A stretch of DNA of 64,000 nucleotides from assembly GCA_044426235.1 (NCBI GenBank), contig JAWXUS010000003.1:1-64000 (forward strand). Direction: 5' to 3'. The notes beneath the pieces were generated by a model. The model had not been told where the DNA came from. It searched no databases and saw nothing but the letters and a program-made list of their open reading frames with translations. Shown here one piece after another: positions 1 through 8,336 of this stretch. Made by a program: the position numbers and the translations under genes. How positions within the stretch are numbered: position 1 is the stretch's first letter; each line of letters begins with the position of its first letter. Source of the stretch: JAGHEK01 sp044426235 (GTDB lineage: Bacteria; Bacillota; Clostridia; Peptostreptococcales; Peptostreptococcaceae).

Positions 1-120
1 TTCTGACATACCAAGATATTTAAGGCCTTTTTCTTTTGCAGACTTTATATTTTCTTCAACAGTACTGTATGCATGACCACTTACAATAGTGTGAGTATGT
101 AAATCTATTAATATTTTCAT
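1..120 (-). CDS. PHP-domain phosphoesterase, N-terminal part (runs off window)
   Basis: Only the first 40 codons are inside the window. The protein begins MKILIDLHTHT; the HTH in this start is the HxH metal-binding motif that opens PHP-domain metal-dependent phosphoesterases (YcdX/histidinol-phosphatase-like). A good Shine-Dalgarno (AAGGAG, plus-strand 125-130) sits 5 bases upstream of the ATG. The gene is preceded by a 19-bp inverted repeat (141-187). Family membership is fairly secure from the motif; the substrate cannot be judged from this fragment. Confidence 0.75.
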   Translation of the reverse strand, partial: MKILIDLHTHTIVSGHAYSTVEENIKSAKEKGLKYLGMSE

Positions 121-140
121 TTTAACTCCTTAAATAAGAT

Positions 141-187
141 TATTTACAAATAAGTATATCACATATTTATATACTTATTTGTAAATA
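141..187 (-). repeat. 19-bp perfect inverted repeat upstream of the PHP gene
   Basis: Arms 141-159 and 169-187 are exact reverse complements around a 9-base spacer. The repeat lies just before the Shine-Dalgarno of the PHP-domain gene. Neither flank has a T-tract on either strand, so it is not an ordinary intrinsic terminator. It could be an operator for a dimeric repressor or a leader hairpin that affects translation or mRNA stability. Confidence 0.7.
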
Positions 188-304
188 CTATTTTACTATA
201 TTGTAACTCCCTATTTCTAGTTAAATTTTATATATTATAACTTTATCATAATATAAGTAAAGTTTCTTAATAAATGCACTTTAAATAATATATAAACTTT
301 ATAT

Positions 305-334
305 AAAAAGAAGAATGCAAAATGCATTCTTCTT
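305..334 (-). terminator. Intrinsic terminator after the S1-domain gene
   Basis: A perfect 12-bp stem (308-319 with 323-334) with a 3-base loop starts 6 bases beyond the stop codon of the S1-domain gene. It is followed on the minus strand by a run of T residues (complement of 305-309). Confidence 0.85.
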
Positions 335-339
335 AATCA

Positions 340-1593
340 TTATTTTAAATTTTTAAATTTATTTTTAAATAATTCACCTAAACTACCTAAACTATCTTCA
401 ACTTCTAAATATTCAGATATATCTTCTTCAGGATCTCTAGTTGCCTCTTTAATTGATACTACTAACTTTCTATTTTTAGGCCTAAAATCTATTACCATAG
501 CTTTAATAGTATCTCCAACGTTTATGTGCTTAGTAATTTTAGATACACCTTCTTCACTTATATGTGAGATTGGTAAAAATGCCTCAACTGCAGTTGCAAT
601 TTTAACGAATGCACCTTTTTCTATAACCCTAACAACTTCTCCACTTATTACATCACCTTCATAAATATTTGAATTCATCCAAGGATCATTATTTATATCT
701 TTAAGAGCTACTGCAAACTTTCTTTTTTCTTTATCAATATCTAATATATATACTTCAATTTCTTGATCTAGACTAATTAGATTTTCTATGTTTTCGAACT
801 TTTCCCAAGATAAATTATTTTTATGAAGTAATCCTTCTATTCCGCCAATATCAACGAATGCTCCATACTCAACAATCTTTTTAACTTTAGCATCTTTCTT
901 TTGACCAACTTCTAAAGAATCAAATAAAGCTTCTTTTTCTTTCTTTATTTTAGCTATACGTTCTTCTTTTTGTTCTTTTTGTTCTCTAAGTCTTTCTTCT
1001 TTTTCTTCTTTCTCTCTAGCTTTTCTCTCAAGTCTCTCCTTATCTTCTCTTTCCTTTAAAACATCTCTATGACTTGCTACTATCTTGTTCTTATTTTTAT
1101 CTAATTCTATTATGTATACTTCTAAATTTTTATTTACAAATCCACTAGTTTTATCAACAAATTTAGTACTTAATTTTGAAATTGGAATAAATATTTCTAC
1201 ATTATTATAAATTGCAAAAACTCCTCTTTCAATAGCTTTATGTGTTAAAACAGTTATTATTTTTTTATCTTCAAATGCACTAACTATGCTTTCATATCCC
1301 TTAACCACATCAAATTTTAATTTTGATAAATTAATAGTTGCATCTTTTTGATTAACTCTAGTTATTATACCTTCAATCTCGTCACCAACATTATATACTT
1401 CATCAATATTTTTTGATTTTTCTAAATTAAGTTCTTCTTTTTTTATTATTCCATCAAATCCAAAATTCATTTCTAAAATAACTTCATCTTTAGTTATTTT
1501 ACTTATTTTAGCCTTAACAACTTCACCAATTTTTATAGCATCTAATTCTCTTTCTTGGCTTTCTAATAAATCTTTCATAGATAAGTTTTCCAT
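340..1593 (-). CDS. S1-domain RNA-binding protein (ribosomal protein S1 homologue)
   Basis: A 417-residue protein with four S1/OB-fold RNA-binding repeats at about residues 20-90, 97-173, 226-300 and 311-383. The last two carry the typical 'G-x-V-x-x-I-x-x-x-G-A-F-V' pattern. Between repeats 2 and 3 is a highly charged Lys/Glu/Arg linker of about 45 residues (roughly 180-222), likely a single long helix. Firmicute S1 homologues of four repeats differ from the six-repeat E. coli RpsA and may be translation or RNA-turnover factors rather than true ribosomal S1. The ATG is preceded by AGAAAGGTGG. It is a single-gene unit with its own extended -10 promoter and terminator. The S1 assignment is certain; the exact role is not. 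Confidence 0.85.
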   Translation of the reverse strand: MENLSMKDLLESQERELDAIKIGEVVKAKISKITKDEVILEMNFGFDGIIKKEELNLEKSKNIDEVYNVGDEIEGIITRVNQKDATINLSKLKFDVVKGYESIVSAFEDKKIITVLTHKAIERGVFAIYNNVEIFIPISKLSTKFVDKTSGFVNKNLEVYIIELDKNKNKIVASHRDVLKEREDKERLERKAREKEEKEERLREQKEQKEERIAKIKKEKEALFDSLEVGQKKDAKVKKIVEYGAFVDIGGIEGLLHKNNLSWEKFENIENLISLDQEIEVYILDIDKEKRKFAVALKDINNDPWMNSNIYEGDVISGEVVRVIEKGAFVKIATAVEAFLPISHISEEGVSKITKHINVGDTIKAMVIDFRPKNRKLVVSIKEATRDPEEDISEYLEVEDSLGSLGELFKNKFKNLK

Positions 1594-1633
1594 AAAATAT
1601 CCACCTTTCTAATTTGTTACTTTATTTACGTTT

Positions 1634-1642
1634 ATTATACCA
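1634..1642 (-). promoter_or_regulatory. Extended -10 promoter for the S1-domain gene
   Basis: Reading the minus strand, TGG is followed directly by TATAAT (plus 1634-1639), an extended -10 element, about 40 bases before the ATG. The -35 region is poor. This is a sigma-A-type call from sequence only. Confidence 0.55.
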
Positions 1643-1760
1643 CTAATCATATTAATTTAATATAAAAGTTATATTTTTTAAATTTTTTCAAAATTTTGCT
1701 TGCATTATTAATTAAAAACGTTTAAAATAGATATTCCAAGGAACTAAATTATTTAGTTTT

Positions 1761-1788
1761 TAACTGTGTATTTTTATATTTATAAATA
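1761..1788. repeat. Intergenic repeat, copy 1
   Basis: A 28-base stretch starting TAACTGTGTA that recurs at 3394-3421 with one substitution and one inserted base. The two copies flank the DUF1846 gene in the same orientation. This copy lies about 170 bases upstream of the S1-domain gene. Confidence 0.6.
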
Positions 1789-1813
1789 TTTTAGGTAAAT
1801 ATTTATTTTTTAA

Positions 1814-1847
1814 AACCCTACTATAAATTATAGTAGGGTTCTTTTTT
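1814..1847. terminator. Terminator after the DUF1846 gene, possibly bidirectional
   Basis: A perfect 12-bp stem (1814-1825 with 1829-1840, core CCCTACTATA) begins 13 bases after the DUF1846 stop codon. The T-tract is better on the plus strand (1842-1847) than on the minus strand, where only four T precede an A-run. Position still makes it the natural end of the DUF1846 transcript. Confidence 0.7.
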
Positions 1848-1853
1848 ATATAT

Positions 1854-3365
1854 TTAGTTTGCATAGTATAAATTCTTTGTTGGGTAATCTGGATCACACG
1901 TTACATCTATTCCAAGTTCTCTACAAGATTGCTCATCATCTTTACTAAGTATAGTTGTTGAATGTATTTGAGATCCTTTTAACATTTCTAATTTATCAAG
2001 TGCTACTTGTGCAGTTGGATTAGTAACTGCTGATATACTAAGTGCCATTAAAACTTCATCAACTGAAAGTTCTGGAGTTCTACTTCCAAGAGTTTTAGTT
2101 TTTAAGTTTACTATTGGTTCTAGTATTGAAGGTGATATTAAATGAATTTCATCATCTATATTAGCTATTGATTTAACAGCATTTATTATTGCAGCAGCTG
2201 TTGCATTCATAAGCTCACTTCCTTTACCAGTTAATATGTTGTTTTCTTCTATCTCAATAGCAACTACTGGACAAGTATCTCCTTCTTTAGAAGTTTCTTT
2301 TAACTTTTTACTGTATTCTCTAGCAGGATTTACTACTGATCTAGTCTCAGGCTTTAAATCAAGCTCACTCATTATTATTTCTATTCTTTCAAATGCTTCT
2401 TTATCTACTTGACCTTTTTTGTACTCACAAGCAGTCTTGAAGTATCTTCTTATAATTTCTTGTCTTGATGCTTCTTTAACAACTTCATCATCAACTATTC
2501 CGTATCCAACTCTATTAACTCCCATATCTGTTGGAGATTGGTATACTGATTCTTTATTAGTTATTTTTTCTATTATCTTTTTAAGAACTGGGAAAAGTTC
2601 TAAATCTCTATTGTAATTAACTGCAGTTTCGTTGTATTTTTCAAGGTGGAATGAATCTATCATATTAACATCTTTTAAATCAACTGTTGCAGCTTCATAT
2701 GCTATATTAAGTGGGTGCTTAAGTGGCACATTCCATACTGGGAAAGTTTCAAACTTCGAATAACCAACTGCATTCCCTCTTTTATTTTCATGGTATAACT
2801 GACTTAAACAAGTTCCAAGTTTTCCACTTCCAGGTCCTGGTGCTGTAACTACAACTATTGGCTTAGTAGTTTCAATGTATGGATTCTTTCCATATCCTTC
2901 ATCACTTACTATAGTATCAACATCATTTGGATATCCTTTAGTAGCTGCATGCTTGTAAACTTTTATTCCACGTCTTTCAAGTTTATTTATAAAAACAGTA
3001 GTTGCTGGTTGACCATCAAATCTAGTTATAACAACACTGTTTACTTCAAGTTCAAATTTTCCTAAATCATCTATAAGTCTTAAAACTTCCATATCATAAG
3101 TTATTCCAAAATCGCCTCTAACTTTGTTTCTTTCAATATCTCCTGCATAAACGCAAATAACAACTTCTAATTTCTCTTTTAAATGTTGTAAAACTTTTAT
3201 CTTTGCATTTTCATCAAATCCTGGAAGTACTCTCTTCGCGTGTAAATCTCCTATAAGTTTTCCACCAAATTCAAGGTATAACTTATCGTAGTCGTTAACT
3301 CTTTCTAATATGTACTTAGTTTGTTCTTCTAAGTATTTGTTATGATCAAATCCTATCTTTCTCAT
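1854..3365 (-). CDS. DUF1846 / UPF0371 family protein
   Basis: A 503-residue protein starting MRKIGFDHNKY, the length and sequence type of the UPF0371 (DUF1846) family, which is widespread in Firmicutes and has no firm biochemical role. A glycine-rich segment near residue 175 (TAPGPGSGKLGTC) looks like a nucleotide-binding loop. I chose the ATG at 3365 because the Shine-Dalgarno GAGGTG lies 4 bases upstream; a GTG 12 bases further upstream overlaps that site and is unlikely. It is monocistronic, with a strong promoter at 3504-3532 and a leader of about 130 bases holding a 5'-terminal hairpin and one copy of an intergenic repeat. The long leader suggests post-transcriptional control, which is inference. 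Confidence 0.85.
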   Translation of the reverse strand: MRKIGFDHNKYLEEQTKYILERVNDYDKLYLEFGGKLIGDLHAKRVLPGFDENAKIKVLQHLKEKLEVVICVYAGDIERNKVRGDFGITYDMEVLRLIDDLGKFELEVNSVVITRFDGQPATTVFINKLERRGIKVYKHAATKGYPNDVDTIVSDEGYGKNPYIETTKPIVVVTAPGPGSGKLGTCLSQLYHENKRGNAVGYSKFETFPVWNVPLKHPLNIAYEAATVDLKDVNMIDSFHLEKYNETAVNYNRDLELFPVLKKIIEKITNKESVYQSPTDMGVNRVGYGIVDDEVVKEASRQEIIRRYFKTACEYKKGQVDKEAFERIEIIMSELDLKPETRSVVNPAREYSKKLKETSKEGDTCPVVAIEIEENNILTGKGSELMNATAAAIINAVKSIANIDDEIHLISPSILEPIVNLKTKTLGSRTPELSVDEVLMALSISAVTNPTAQVALDKLEMLKGSQIHSTTILSKDDEQSCRELGIDVTCDPDYPTKNLYYAN

Positions 3366-3393
3366 AAAGCACCTCACTAAATTTTTATTTTTA

Positions 3394-3421
3394 TAACTGT
3401 GTAATTTTTATATCTATAAAT
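3394..3421. repeat. Intergenic repeat, copy 2
   Basis: The partner of 1761-1788 (TAACTGTGTA-a-TTTTTATAT...). It lies in the DUF1846 leader, ending about 30 bases before the start codon. On the minus strand it can form a short GTAATT/AATTAC stem with adjacent sequence. Confidence 0.6.
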
Positions 3422-3463
3422 AATTACTGGTACTCTAACGGTTCCTTTTGTAATATTTATATA

Positions 3464-3497
3464 TTATAGTAAAATTTCATATATTTTTTTACTATAA
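3464..3497 (-). promoter_or_regulatory. 5'-terminal mRNA hairpin of the DUF1846 transcript
   Basis: A perfect 11-bp stem (3464-3474 with 3487-3497) whose base coincides with the start point predicted from the promoter at 3504-3532. A hairpin at the extreme 5' end usually protects an mRNA from decay; that role here is inferred. Confidence 0.45.
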
Positions 3498-3503
3498 GTT
3501 AAT

Positions 3504-3532
3504 ATTATACATTCACTTTGAATTTTTTTCAA
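3504..3532 (-). promoter_or_regulatory. Sigma-A promoter for the DUF1846 gene
   Basis: On the minus strand TTGAAA (plus 3527-3532), a 17-base spacer, then TATAAT (plus 3504-3509): near-consensus -35 and -10 at ideal spacing. Confidence 0.8.
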
Positions 3533-3568
3533 TAACTTTTTTGTATTTTATCATATTTTTTTATTATA

Positions 3569-3610
3569 TGAAAAAGTCCTTTTATCTATAAAAATAAAAG
3601 AACTTTTTCA
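3569..3610 (-). terminator. Terminator-like hairpin after the ABC-F gene
   Basis: A 17-bp stem with one mismatch or wobble (3569-3585 with 3594-3610) begins 12 bases after the ABC-F stop. Its outer arm is the U-rich part (ACTTTTTCA) and no long T-run follows, so its efficiency is uncertain. Confidence 0.65.
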
Positions 3611-3622
3611 TTACTGTATTAA

Positions 3623-5251
3623 CTATTTTTTAGAATCTCCATACATCTCTTTTAATTGAGTTTGTATTTCCTTATTTTCTAAGTATTCATCTAAAGTAGT
3701 TTTTCTATCCATAATTCCATTTGGAGTCATCTCTATTATTCTATTTCCTAGAGTTTGTATCATTTCGTGGTCATGAGAACTAAATAATAGTACTCCAGAG
3801 AACTTCTCAAGCCCTTTATTTACAGAAGTTATAGACTCTAAGTCTAAGTGGTTAGTTGGATCATCTAAAACTAAAATATTAGAGTTTGATAACATTAATT
3901 TAGATAACATACATCTAACTTTTTCTCCTCCAGATAATACATTAGCTTCTTTTAATGCTTCATCTCCACTAAATAGCATTCTTCCTAAGAATCCTCTTAC
4001 GAAACTTTCACTCTTTTCTTCTGAATATTGTCTTAACCAGTCAACTAAGTTATAAGTTATATTATCGAAATATTCATTATGATTTTTTGGAAGATAATCT
4101 TGAGTAGTAGTTACTCCCCATTTAACATTTCCGCTATCTGGAGTATCTTCTCCCATTATTATATTAAATAAAGCCGTTATCGACATTTCATTTCCTAAGA
4201 ATGCAACTTTATCTTCTCTATCTAATCTAAAACTTACATTATCTAAAACTTTAACTCCATCAATAGTCTTAGTTATATTTTCTACTTCTAAAACATCATT
4301 TCCGATTTCTCTCTCTGGTGTAAATCCAACATATGGATATCTTCTTCTTGAAGGTTGAATATCATCAAGCTCTATTTTATCAAGTTGTTTCTTTCTTGAA
4401 GTTGCTTGCTTTGCTTTTGATGCATTTGAACTAAATCTTGCGATAAAGTCTTTAAGTTGCGCTATTTTTTCTTCAGCTTTCTTATTTTGATCCTTAGCAA
4501 GTTGAAGTGCTAATTGACTTGATTCATACCAGAAATCATAGTTACCAACATACATTTGAATTTTTCCAAAGTCAACATCAACTATGTTAGTACATATTTG
4601 ATTTAAGAAATGTCTATCATGTGATACAACTATAACTATTGAATCTTCTAAGTCCATTATGAAATTATTTAACCAATTTATTGATTGGAAATCTAAATGG
4701 TTAGTAGGTTCATCCATTATTAAGATTTCAGGCTTACCAAATAAAGCTTGTGCAAGTAAAGCTTTAACTTTTTCTCCACCAGTTAATTCTTTCATTAATT
4801 TATAATGAAGAGATTTATCTATTCCAAGACCCATTAAAAGTCTTTCTGCATTAGTTTCTGCATCCCAACCATCAAGTTCTGCGAATTCTCCTTCAAGTTC
4901 TGCAGCTTTTATACCATCTTCTTCAGAAAAATCTTCTTTCATATATAAAGCATCTTTTTCTTTCATTATTTGATATAATCTTTCATGTCCCATTATAACA
5001 ACATCTAAAACACTGTCTTCATCATATTTGAAATGGTCCTGTCTAAGAACTGACATTCTCTCTTTTTCAGTTATAGATATATTTCCTGTATTAGCTTCTA
5101 TATCTCCTGCTAATATTTTAAGAAAAGTTGATTTTCCTGCTCCATTAGCTCCAATTATCCCGTAACAATTTCCTTTAGTGAACTTTAAATTAACATCTTT
5201 AAATAATTCTTTATCACCAAATCTAAGTCCTATATTCGTAACTTGTAACAT
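3623..5251 (-). CDS. ABC-F family ATPase (YkpA/YbiT type), second ATP site degenerate
   Basis: A 542-residue soluble protein with two ABC ATPase domains and no membrane segments. ABC-F proteins act on the ribosome (translation factors or antibiotic protection). Domain 1 is intact: Walker A GANGAGKS (34-41), signature LTGGE (156-160), Walker B MDEPTNHLD (E181). A linker at about 250-300 separates it from domain 2. There the signature LSGGE (439-443) is kept, but the Walker A position reads GNEMSITALF (353-362) without its lysine and Walker B reads LDDPTNHLD, Asp for the catalytic Glu (464). ATG 5251 is chosen over an upstream GTG because AAAGGAAA precedes it. Monocistronic, promoter at 5294-5322. 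Confidence 0.88.
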   Translation of the reverse strand: MLQVTNIGLRFGDKELFKDVNLKFTKGNCYGIIGANGAGKSTFLKILAGDIEANTGNISITEKERMSVLRQDHFKYDEDSVLDVVIMGHERLYQIMKEKDALYMKEDFSEEDGIKAAELEGEFAELDGWDAETNAERLLMGLGIDKSLHYKLMKELTGGEKVKALLAQALFGKPEILIMDEPTNHLDFQSINWLNNFIMDLEDSIVIVVSHDRHFLNQICTNIVDVDFGKIQMYVGNYDFWYESSQLALQLAKDQNKKAEEKIAQLKDFIARFSSNASKAKQATSRKKQLDKIELDDIQPSRRRYPYVGFTPEREIGNDVLEVENITKTIDGVKVLDNVSFRLDREDKVAFLGNEMSITALFNIIMGEDTPDSGNVKWGVTTTQDYLPKNHNEYFDNITYNLVDWLRQYSEEKSESFVRGFLGRMLFSGDEALKEANVLSGGEKVRCMLSKLMLSNSNILVLDDPTNHLDLESITSVNKGLEKFSGVLLFSSHDHEMIQTLGNRIIEMTPNGIMDRKTTLDEYLENKEIQTQLKEMYGDSKK

Positions 5252-5293
5252 TTGATATTTCCTTTCCACTTTCTAAATTTTATATACTTATAC

Positions 5294-5322
5294 AGTATAC
5301 TAACTAAATCAACCTATTACAA
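5294..5322 (-). promoter_or_regulatory. Promoter for the ABC-F gene
   Basis: Minus strand TTGTAA (plus 5317-5322), 17-base spacer, TATACT (plus 5294-5299). Confidence 0.65.
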
Positions 5323-5343
5323 GAGTATTAAGGAAAAATAATC

Positions 5344-5372
5344 AAAAAAATAGAAGGTAAAATTACCTTCTA
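5344..5372 (-). terminator. Intrinsic terminator overlapping the end of the acidic-protein gene
   Basis: A perfect 10-bp stem TAGAAGGTAA (5351-5360 with 5363-5372), 2-base loop, then seven T on the minus strand. The stop codon lies inside the stem. Confidence 0.85.
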
Positions 5373-6175
5373 AATTTTTCTAAATAATCTATCATCATTT
5401 TCTTGAAATTACCACTATAATCAACAATTTGTACCAAGAAATTGCCATTTAATGTTTTATTACTATTTGCAATTTTAACAGTTAAAATGTTATCTTGTTC
5501 TTCGATTAAGTATCCAAAATCTCTGTTTTCATTTACTTCTAAATCACCCATATCAAAATCTAGATTCTCAAAAATGTCACCATTTATAGTTTCAATTCTA
5601 CCATTATTTATTCTACCAAATGATAGATAAATACATTTATCCCCTGAAGTAAATAACCTATTACTAATTTCACTTTTACTAACTTTAGTTAATGCATTTT
5701 CTCCACATTTTTTTATTAACTTTTCTAAATCAAAGCTATCTTTTTCAGTTTTTAATATATTTAAAGTCTCTAAATTTTCATTTGGTATGTATTTAGTTAT
5801 ATCTTCACAAGTTTCCACCAAACTCTTAAATTCATATCCTTTTTCTTCGTAGTAATCCTTAAGCTCATACTCTTCATCAAATTCAACTAACATATTTTCT
5901 AATTCTTCTTTAGTTTCAAAATCTTTGATACTAGTCACAAAAGGTACTATTTTACTTGGCTTATATAAATACATTTCAAGAGGCTTAATACTTTCATTTG
6001 CAAAATCAATATCTTCTTTACTAAAAGCATCATAAACTCCGTCCTCTAAAAATGCTACTTCAACTTCCATTTCGTACTCTTCTTTATCCATTTCTAAAGT
6101 TCCAACTGGACACATAACTATTAATTTACTCTTGTCAAACACGTACCCAAAGCTATAATCTATTTCTAATTTCAT
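5363..6175 (-). CDS. Unknown acidic protein
   Basis: I do not recognise this 270-residue protein. It is very rich in Glu and Asp (acidic patches near residues 94-113 and 205-217), has no signal peptide or membrane segment, and is probably cytoplasmic. The N-terminal third looks beta-rich (FGYVFDKSKLIVMCPVGTLE). An AAGGAG site 6 bases before the ATG and a strong terminator show it is a real gene. It is transcribed alone, between the ABC-F gene and the YkvI-type permease, and the context gives no functional clue. Confidence 0.75.
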   Translation of the reverse strand: MKLEIDYSFGYVFDKSKLIVMCPVGTLEMDKEEYEMEVEVAFLEDGVYDAFSKEDIDFANESIKPLEMYLYKPSKIVPFVTSIKDFETKEELENMLVEFDEEYELKDYYEEKGYEFKSLVETCEDITKYIPNENLETLNILKTEKDSFDLEKLIKKCGENALTKVSKSEISNRLFTSGDKCIYLSFGRINNGRIETINGDIFENLDFDMGDLEVNENRDFGYLIEEQDNILTVKIANSNKTLNGNFLVQIVDYSGNFKKMMIDYLEKFRR

Positions 6176-6233
6176 AATTTTCTCCTTAATTATATATATT
6201 TCGATTATTACTATTATATCCTACCATACATAC

Positions 6234-6265
6234 AAAAAAATAAAAGCCCTAAACAGACTTTTATT
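6234..6265 (-). terminator. Intrinsic terminator of the YkvI-type gene
   Basis: Stem 6239-6248 with 6256-6265 (AATAAAAG core, one G-U pair), followed on the minus strand by seven T (complement of 6234-6240). It overlaps the last codons. Confidence 0.8.
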
Positions 6266-7355
6266 TTACTTTTCTATCTATGATAACTCTTTTTCTTTTT
6301 TTCAAAAACATACTTTCAGTACTTCTAATAATTATTGCACTAATTATTAAAACTCCAAAAAGTCCAGACACCGGATAAATAGCATTAACTAAACTTGAAA
6401 ATGAAACTTTAGAAACTAAAAGTGCCATAAAAGTTGCAACAAATGAAGTAAGTACAAATCCTGAACTTTTCTCCTTATAAAAAGAACTACTAAAGCTCCA
6501 AAGAAGTGGTGTTGCAGTAGTATAAATTCCTGCAATTAATATAACTGAAAATATCATTCCAATAACTGATGAAATATTTTTAGCCATAAAAAGTGTTGGT
6601 ATTTGTTTATCGTATAAATTACCTATATCACTCATTATTGCAATATTTAATATCAATGCAGACATCATAAATACTGCACCTCCAATAATTCCACCGTAAA
6701 TACAACTTTTTTTATCTTTTGCAGTACTACCAACACTAACTAAGAATGTTGTTGATAAAACCAAGTTAAGTCCAGTATACATTATAGAACTCAAGTACCA
6801 ATTATATCCCGCCTTTTTAACTTCAACTTCACTAACTAAACTCTCTATCATATGTAATGAATCAATATTATTAAAAATAGTTACTATCCCAATACTAATT
6901 GTAAATACTGCAATTATAGGTCCAATATTTCCCAATATGTTTATTATTTTATTCATTCCTAAAGTAACTGATACAAAAGTTAAAACTCCCATTATAAGTG
7001 ACCCTATCCCCTTACTTATTCCATAATACTCACTAATTGATGCACCACTTCCCGCAATCATTACTATAAAGCTAAAAAAGAATAGTATAGGCATACAAAG
7101 TTTAAAAAAATTACCAACTTTTTCACCCATTAAATAAACAAATACATCATTACTATCTTTTAAATTTTCATTTTTTCCAATACTAAAAAGATTAGATCCT
7201 GCATACATCATAAGCACCATACAAAAAATACTTGATAATACACTTATAATTCCGTGTGATGAAAAAAACTGCATAATCTCTTGTCCCGTTGCAAATCCCG
7301 AACCTATACAAATAGAAATATATGTTCCTGCAAATTTAAAACTTTCCTTATTCAA
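6261..7355 (-). CDS. YkvI-family membrane protein, putative amino-acid permease
   Basis: A 364-residue integral membrane protein with about ten hydrophobic helices. The first helix carries YISICIGSGFATGQEIMQFF, the glycine-rich unwound helix-1 pattern of APC/LeuT-fold transporters and characteristic of the uncharacterised YkvI family (COG3949). The start is a TTG with GAGGTGA 5 bases upstream. It sits next to the polyamine operon but has its own terminator and is separated from speB by another, so co-function is not implied. Substrate unknown. Confidence 0.8.
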   Translation of the reverse strand: MNKESFKFAGTYISICIGSGFATGQEIMQFFSSHGIISVLSSIFCMVLMMYAGSNLFSIGKNENLKDSNDVFVYLMGEKVGNFFKLCMPILFFFSFIVMIAGSGASISEYYGISKGIGSLIMGVLTFVSVTLGMNKIINILGNIGPIIAVFTISIGIVTIFNNIDSLHMIESLVSEVEVKKAGYNWYLSSIMYTGLNLVLSTTFLVSVGSTAKDKKSCIYGGIIGGAVFMMSALILNIAIMSDIGNLYDKQIPTLFMAKNISSVIGMIFSVILIAGIYTTATPLLWSFSSSFYKEKSSGFVLTSFVATFMALLVSKVSFSSLVNAIYPVSGLFGVLIISAIIIRSTESMFLKKRKRVIIDRKVK

Positions 7356-7416
7356 ATAATCACCTCAATACACTTTTTTAAAAGTATATGAAATTATATT
7401 TTATTTTAGAAACACT

Positions 7417-7444
7417 AAAAAGACCTATAAAAAATTTATAGGTC
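7417..7444 (-). terminator. Intrinsic terminator of the spe operon
   Basis: A perfect 10-bp stem GACCTATAAA (7422-7431 with 7435-7444), 3-base loop, then five T on the minus strand, just past the speB stop codon. Confidence 0.85.
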
Positions 7445-7451
7445 AATTTAT

Positions 7452-8336
7452 CTATTTAGTAAAGTTTTCTGCACTAACTAAAACTAATTCTCTAAGTATT
7501 TTACAAGCAGTAACTGTTGATACACTTGTATTATCATAATCTGGACTAAGTTCTACTATATCTGCTCCAACTAAATTTATGTTCGAGTTTTTAAGTATAG
7601 TAAATATTTTAGAAAACTCCTTGAAGTTTACTCCACCTGGTTCTGGTGTTCCAGTTCCAGGGAATATTGAAGGATCTAAAACGTCTAGATCTATAGTTAA
7701 ATAAACGTTCTTTCCACTTAAACTACTTACTATATCAGAGAAAGTATCAATAGTTCCAACTTCCATATAAGTATGCTTTTGTTTTAATGAAAAGTCAAAT
7801 TCCTCTTTAGTTCCTGAACGAATACCAAATTGGAATATTTTATTATCACCAACAATATCCCATATTCTTTTAATTACAGTTGCGTGAGAATGCTTATTAT
7901 TGTTATATTCTTCCCTTAAATCCGTGTGGGCATCAAAATGAAGAACGTGTACATCATCGTATTTTTCATTTACTGCACGAAATGCCGGTAAAGTAACTAA
8001 ATGCTCTCCACCTATCATAAATGGAAACTTATTTGAAGTAACTATTTCTTTAGTTCCTTCATAAATTTCTTCTAATACTCTTTCAGTATTTCCAATACTA
8101 AGTTCTAAATCTCCAATGTCGCAAACATTAAAATCTTCTAAATCTAAATTTAAAACTGGACTATAAGTCTCAAGTCCATAAAATTCAGGTCTCATTGCAC
8201 TACTTGCAAATCTAGTTCCTGGTCTATTTGAAGTTGTTCCATCAAATCCTGCACCAAAAACTACTATATTTGAATTTTCATATTCACAGTCCATTCCCAT
8301 AAACTGATTTATATGTGAAAAATTATTTATTTTCAT
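7452..8336 (-). CDS. speB: Agmatinase (ureohydrolase)
   Basis: A 294-residue arginase/agmatinase-fold enzyme that hydrolyses agmatine to putrescine and urea using two manganese ions. Metal ligands are visible in GGEH (109-112), DAHTD (135-139), SHA (H151) and DLDVLDPS (216-223). It is the last gene of speA-speD-speE-speB, its start overlapping the end of speE by 14 bases, with an AAAGGA ribosome site inside speE. Pairing with an arginine decarboxylase in the same operon makes agmatinase, rather than arginase or formiminoglutamase, the natural call. Confidence 0.92.
   Translation of the reverse strand: MKINNFSHINQFMGMDCEYENSNIVVFGAGFDGTTSNRPGTRFASSAMRPEFYGLETYSPVLNLDLEDFNVCDIGDLELSIGNTERVLEEIYEGTKEIVTSNKFPFMIGGEHLVTLPAFRAVNEKYDDVHVLHFDAHTDLREEYNNNKHSHATVIKRIWDIVGDNKIFQFGIRSGTKEEFDFSLKQKHTYMEVGTIDTFSDIVSSLSGKNVYLTIDLDVLDPSIFPGTGTPEPGGVNFKEFSKIFTILKNSNINLVGADIVELSPDYDNTSVSTVTACKILRELVLVSAENFTK

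Noticed and set aside
1712..1727. LacI/CcpA-like palindrome around AACGTT upstream of the S1-domain gene
   Set aside because: It lacks the TG...CA flanks of a cre site and AT-rich DNA yields such palindromes easily.
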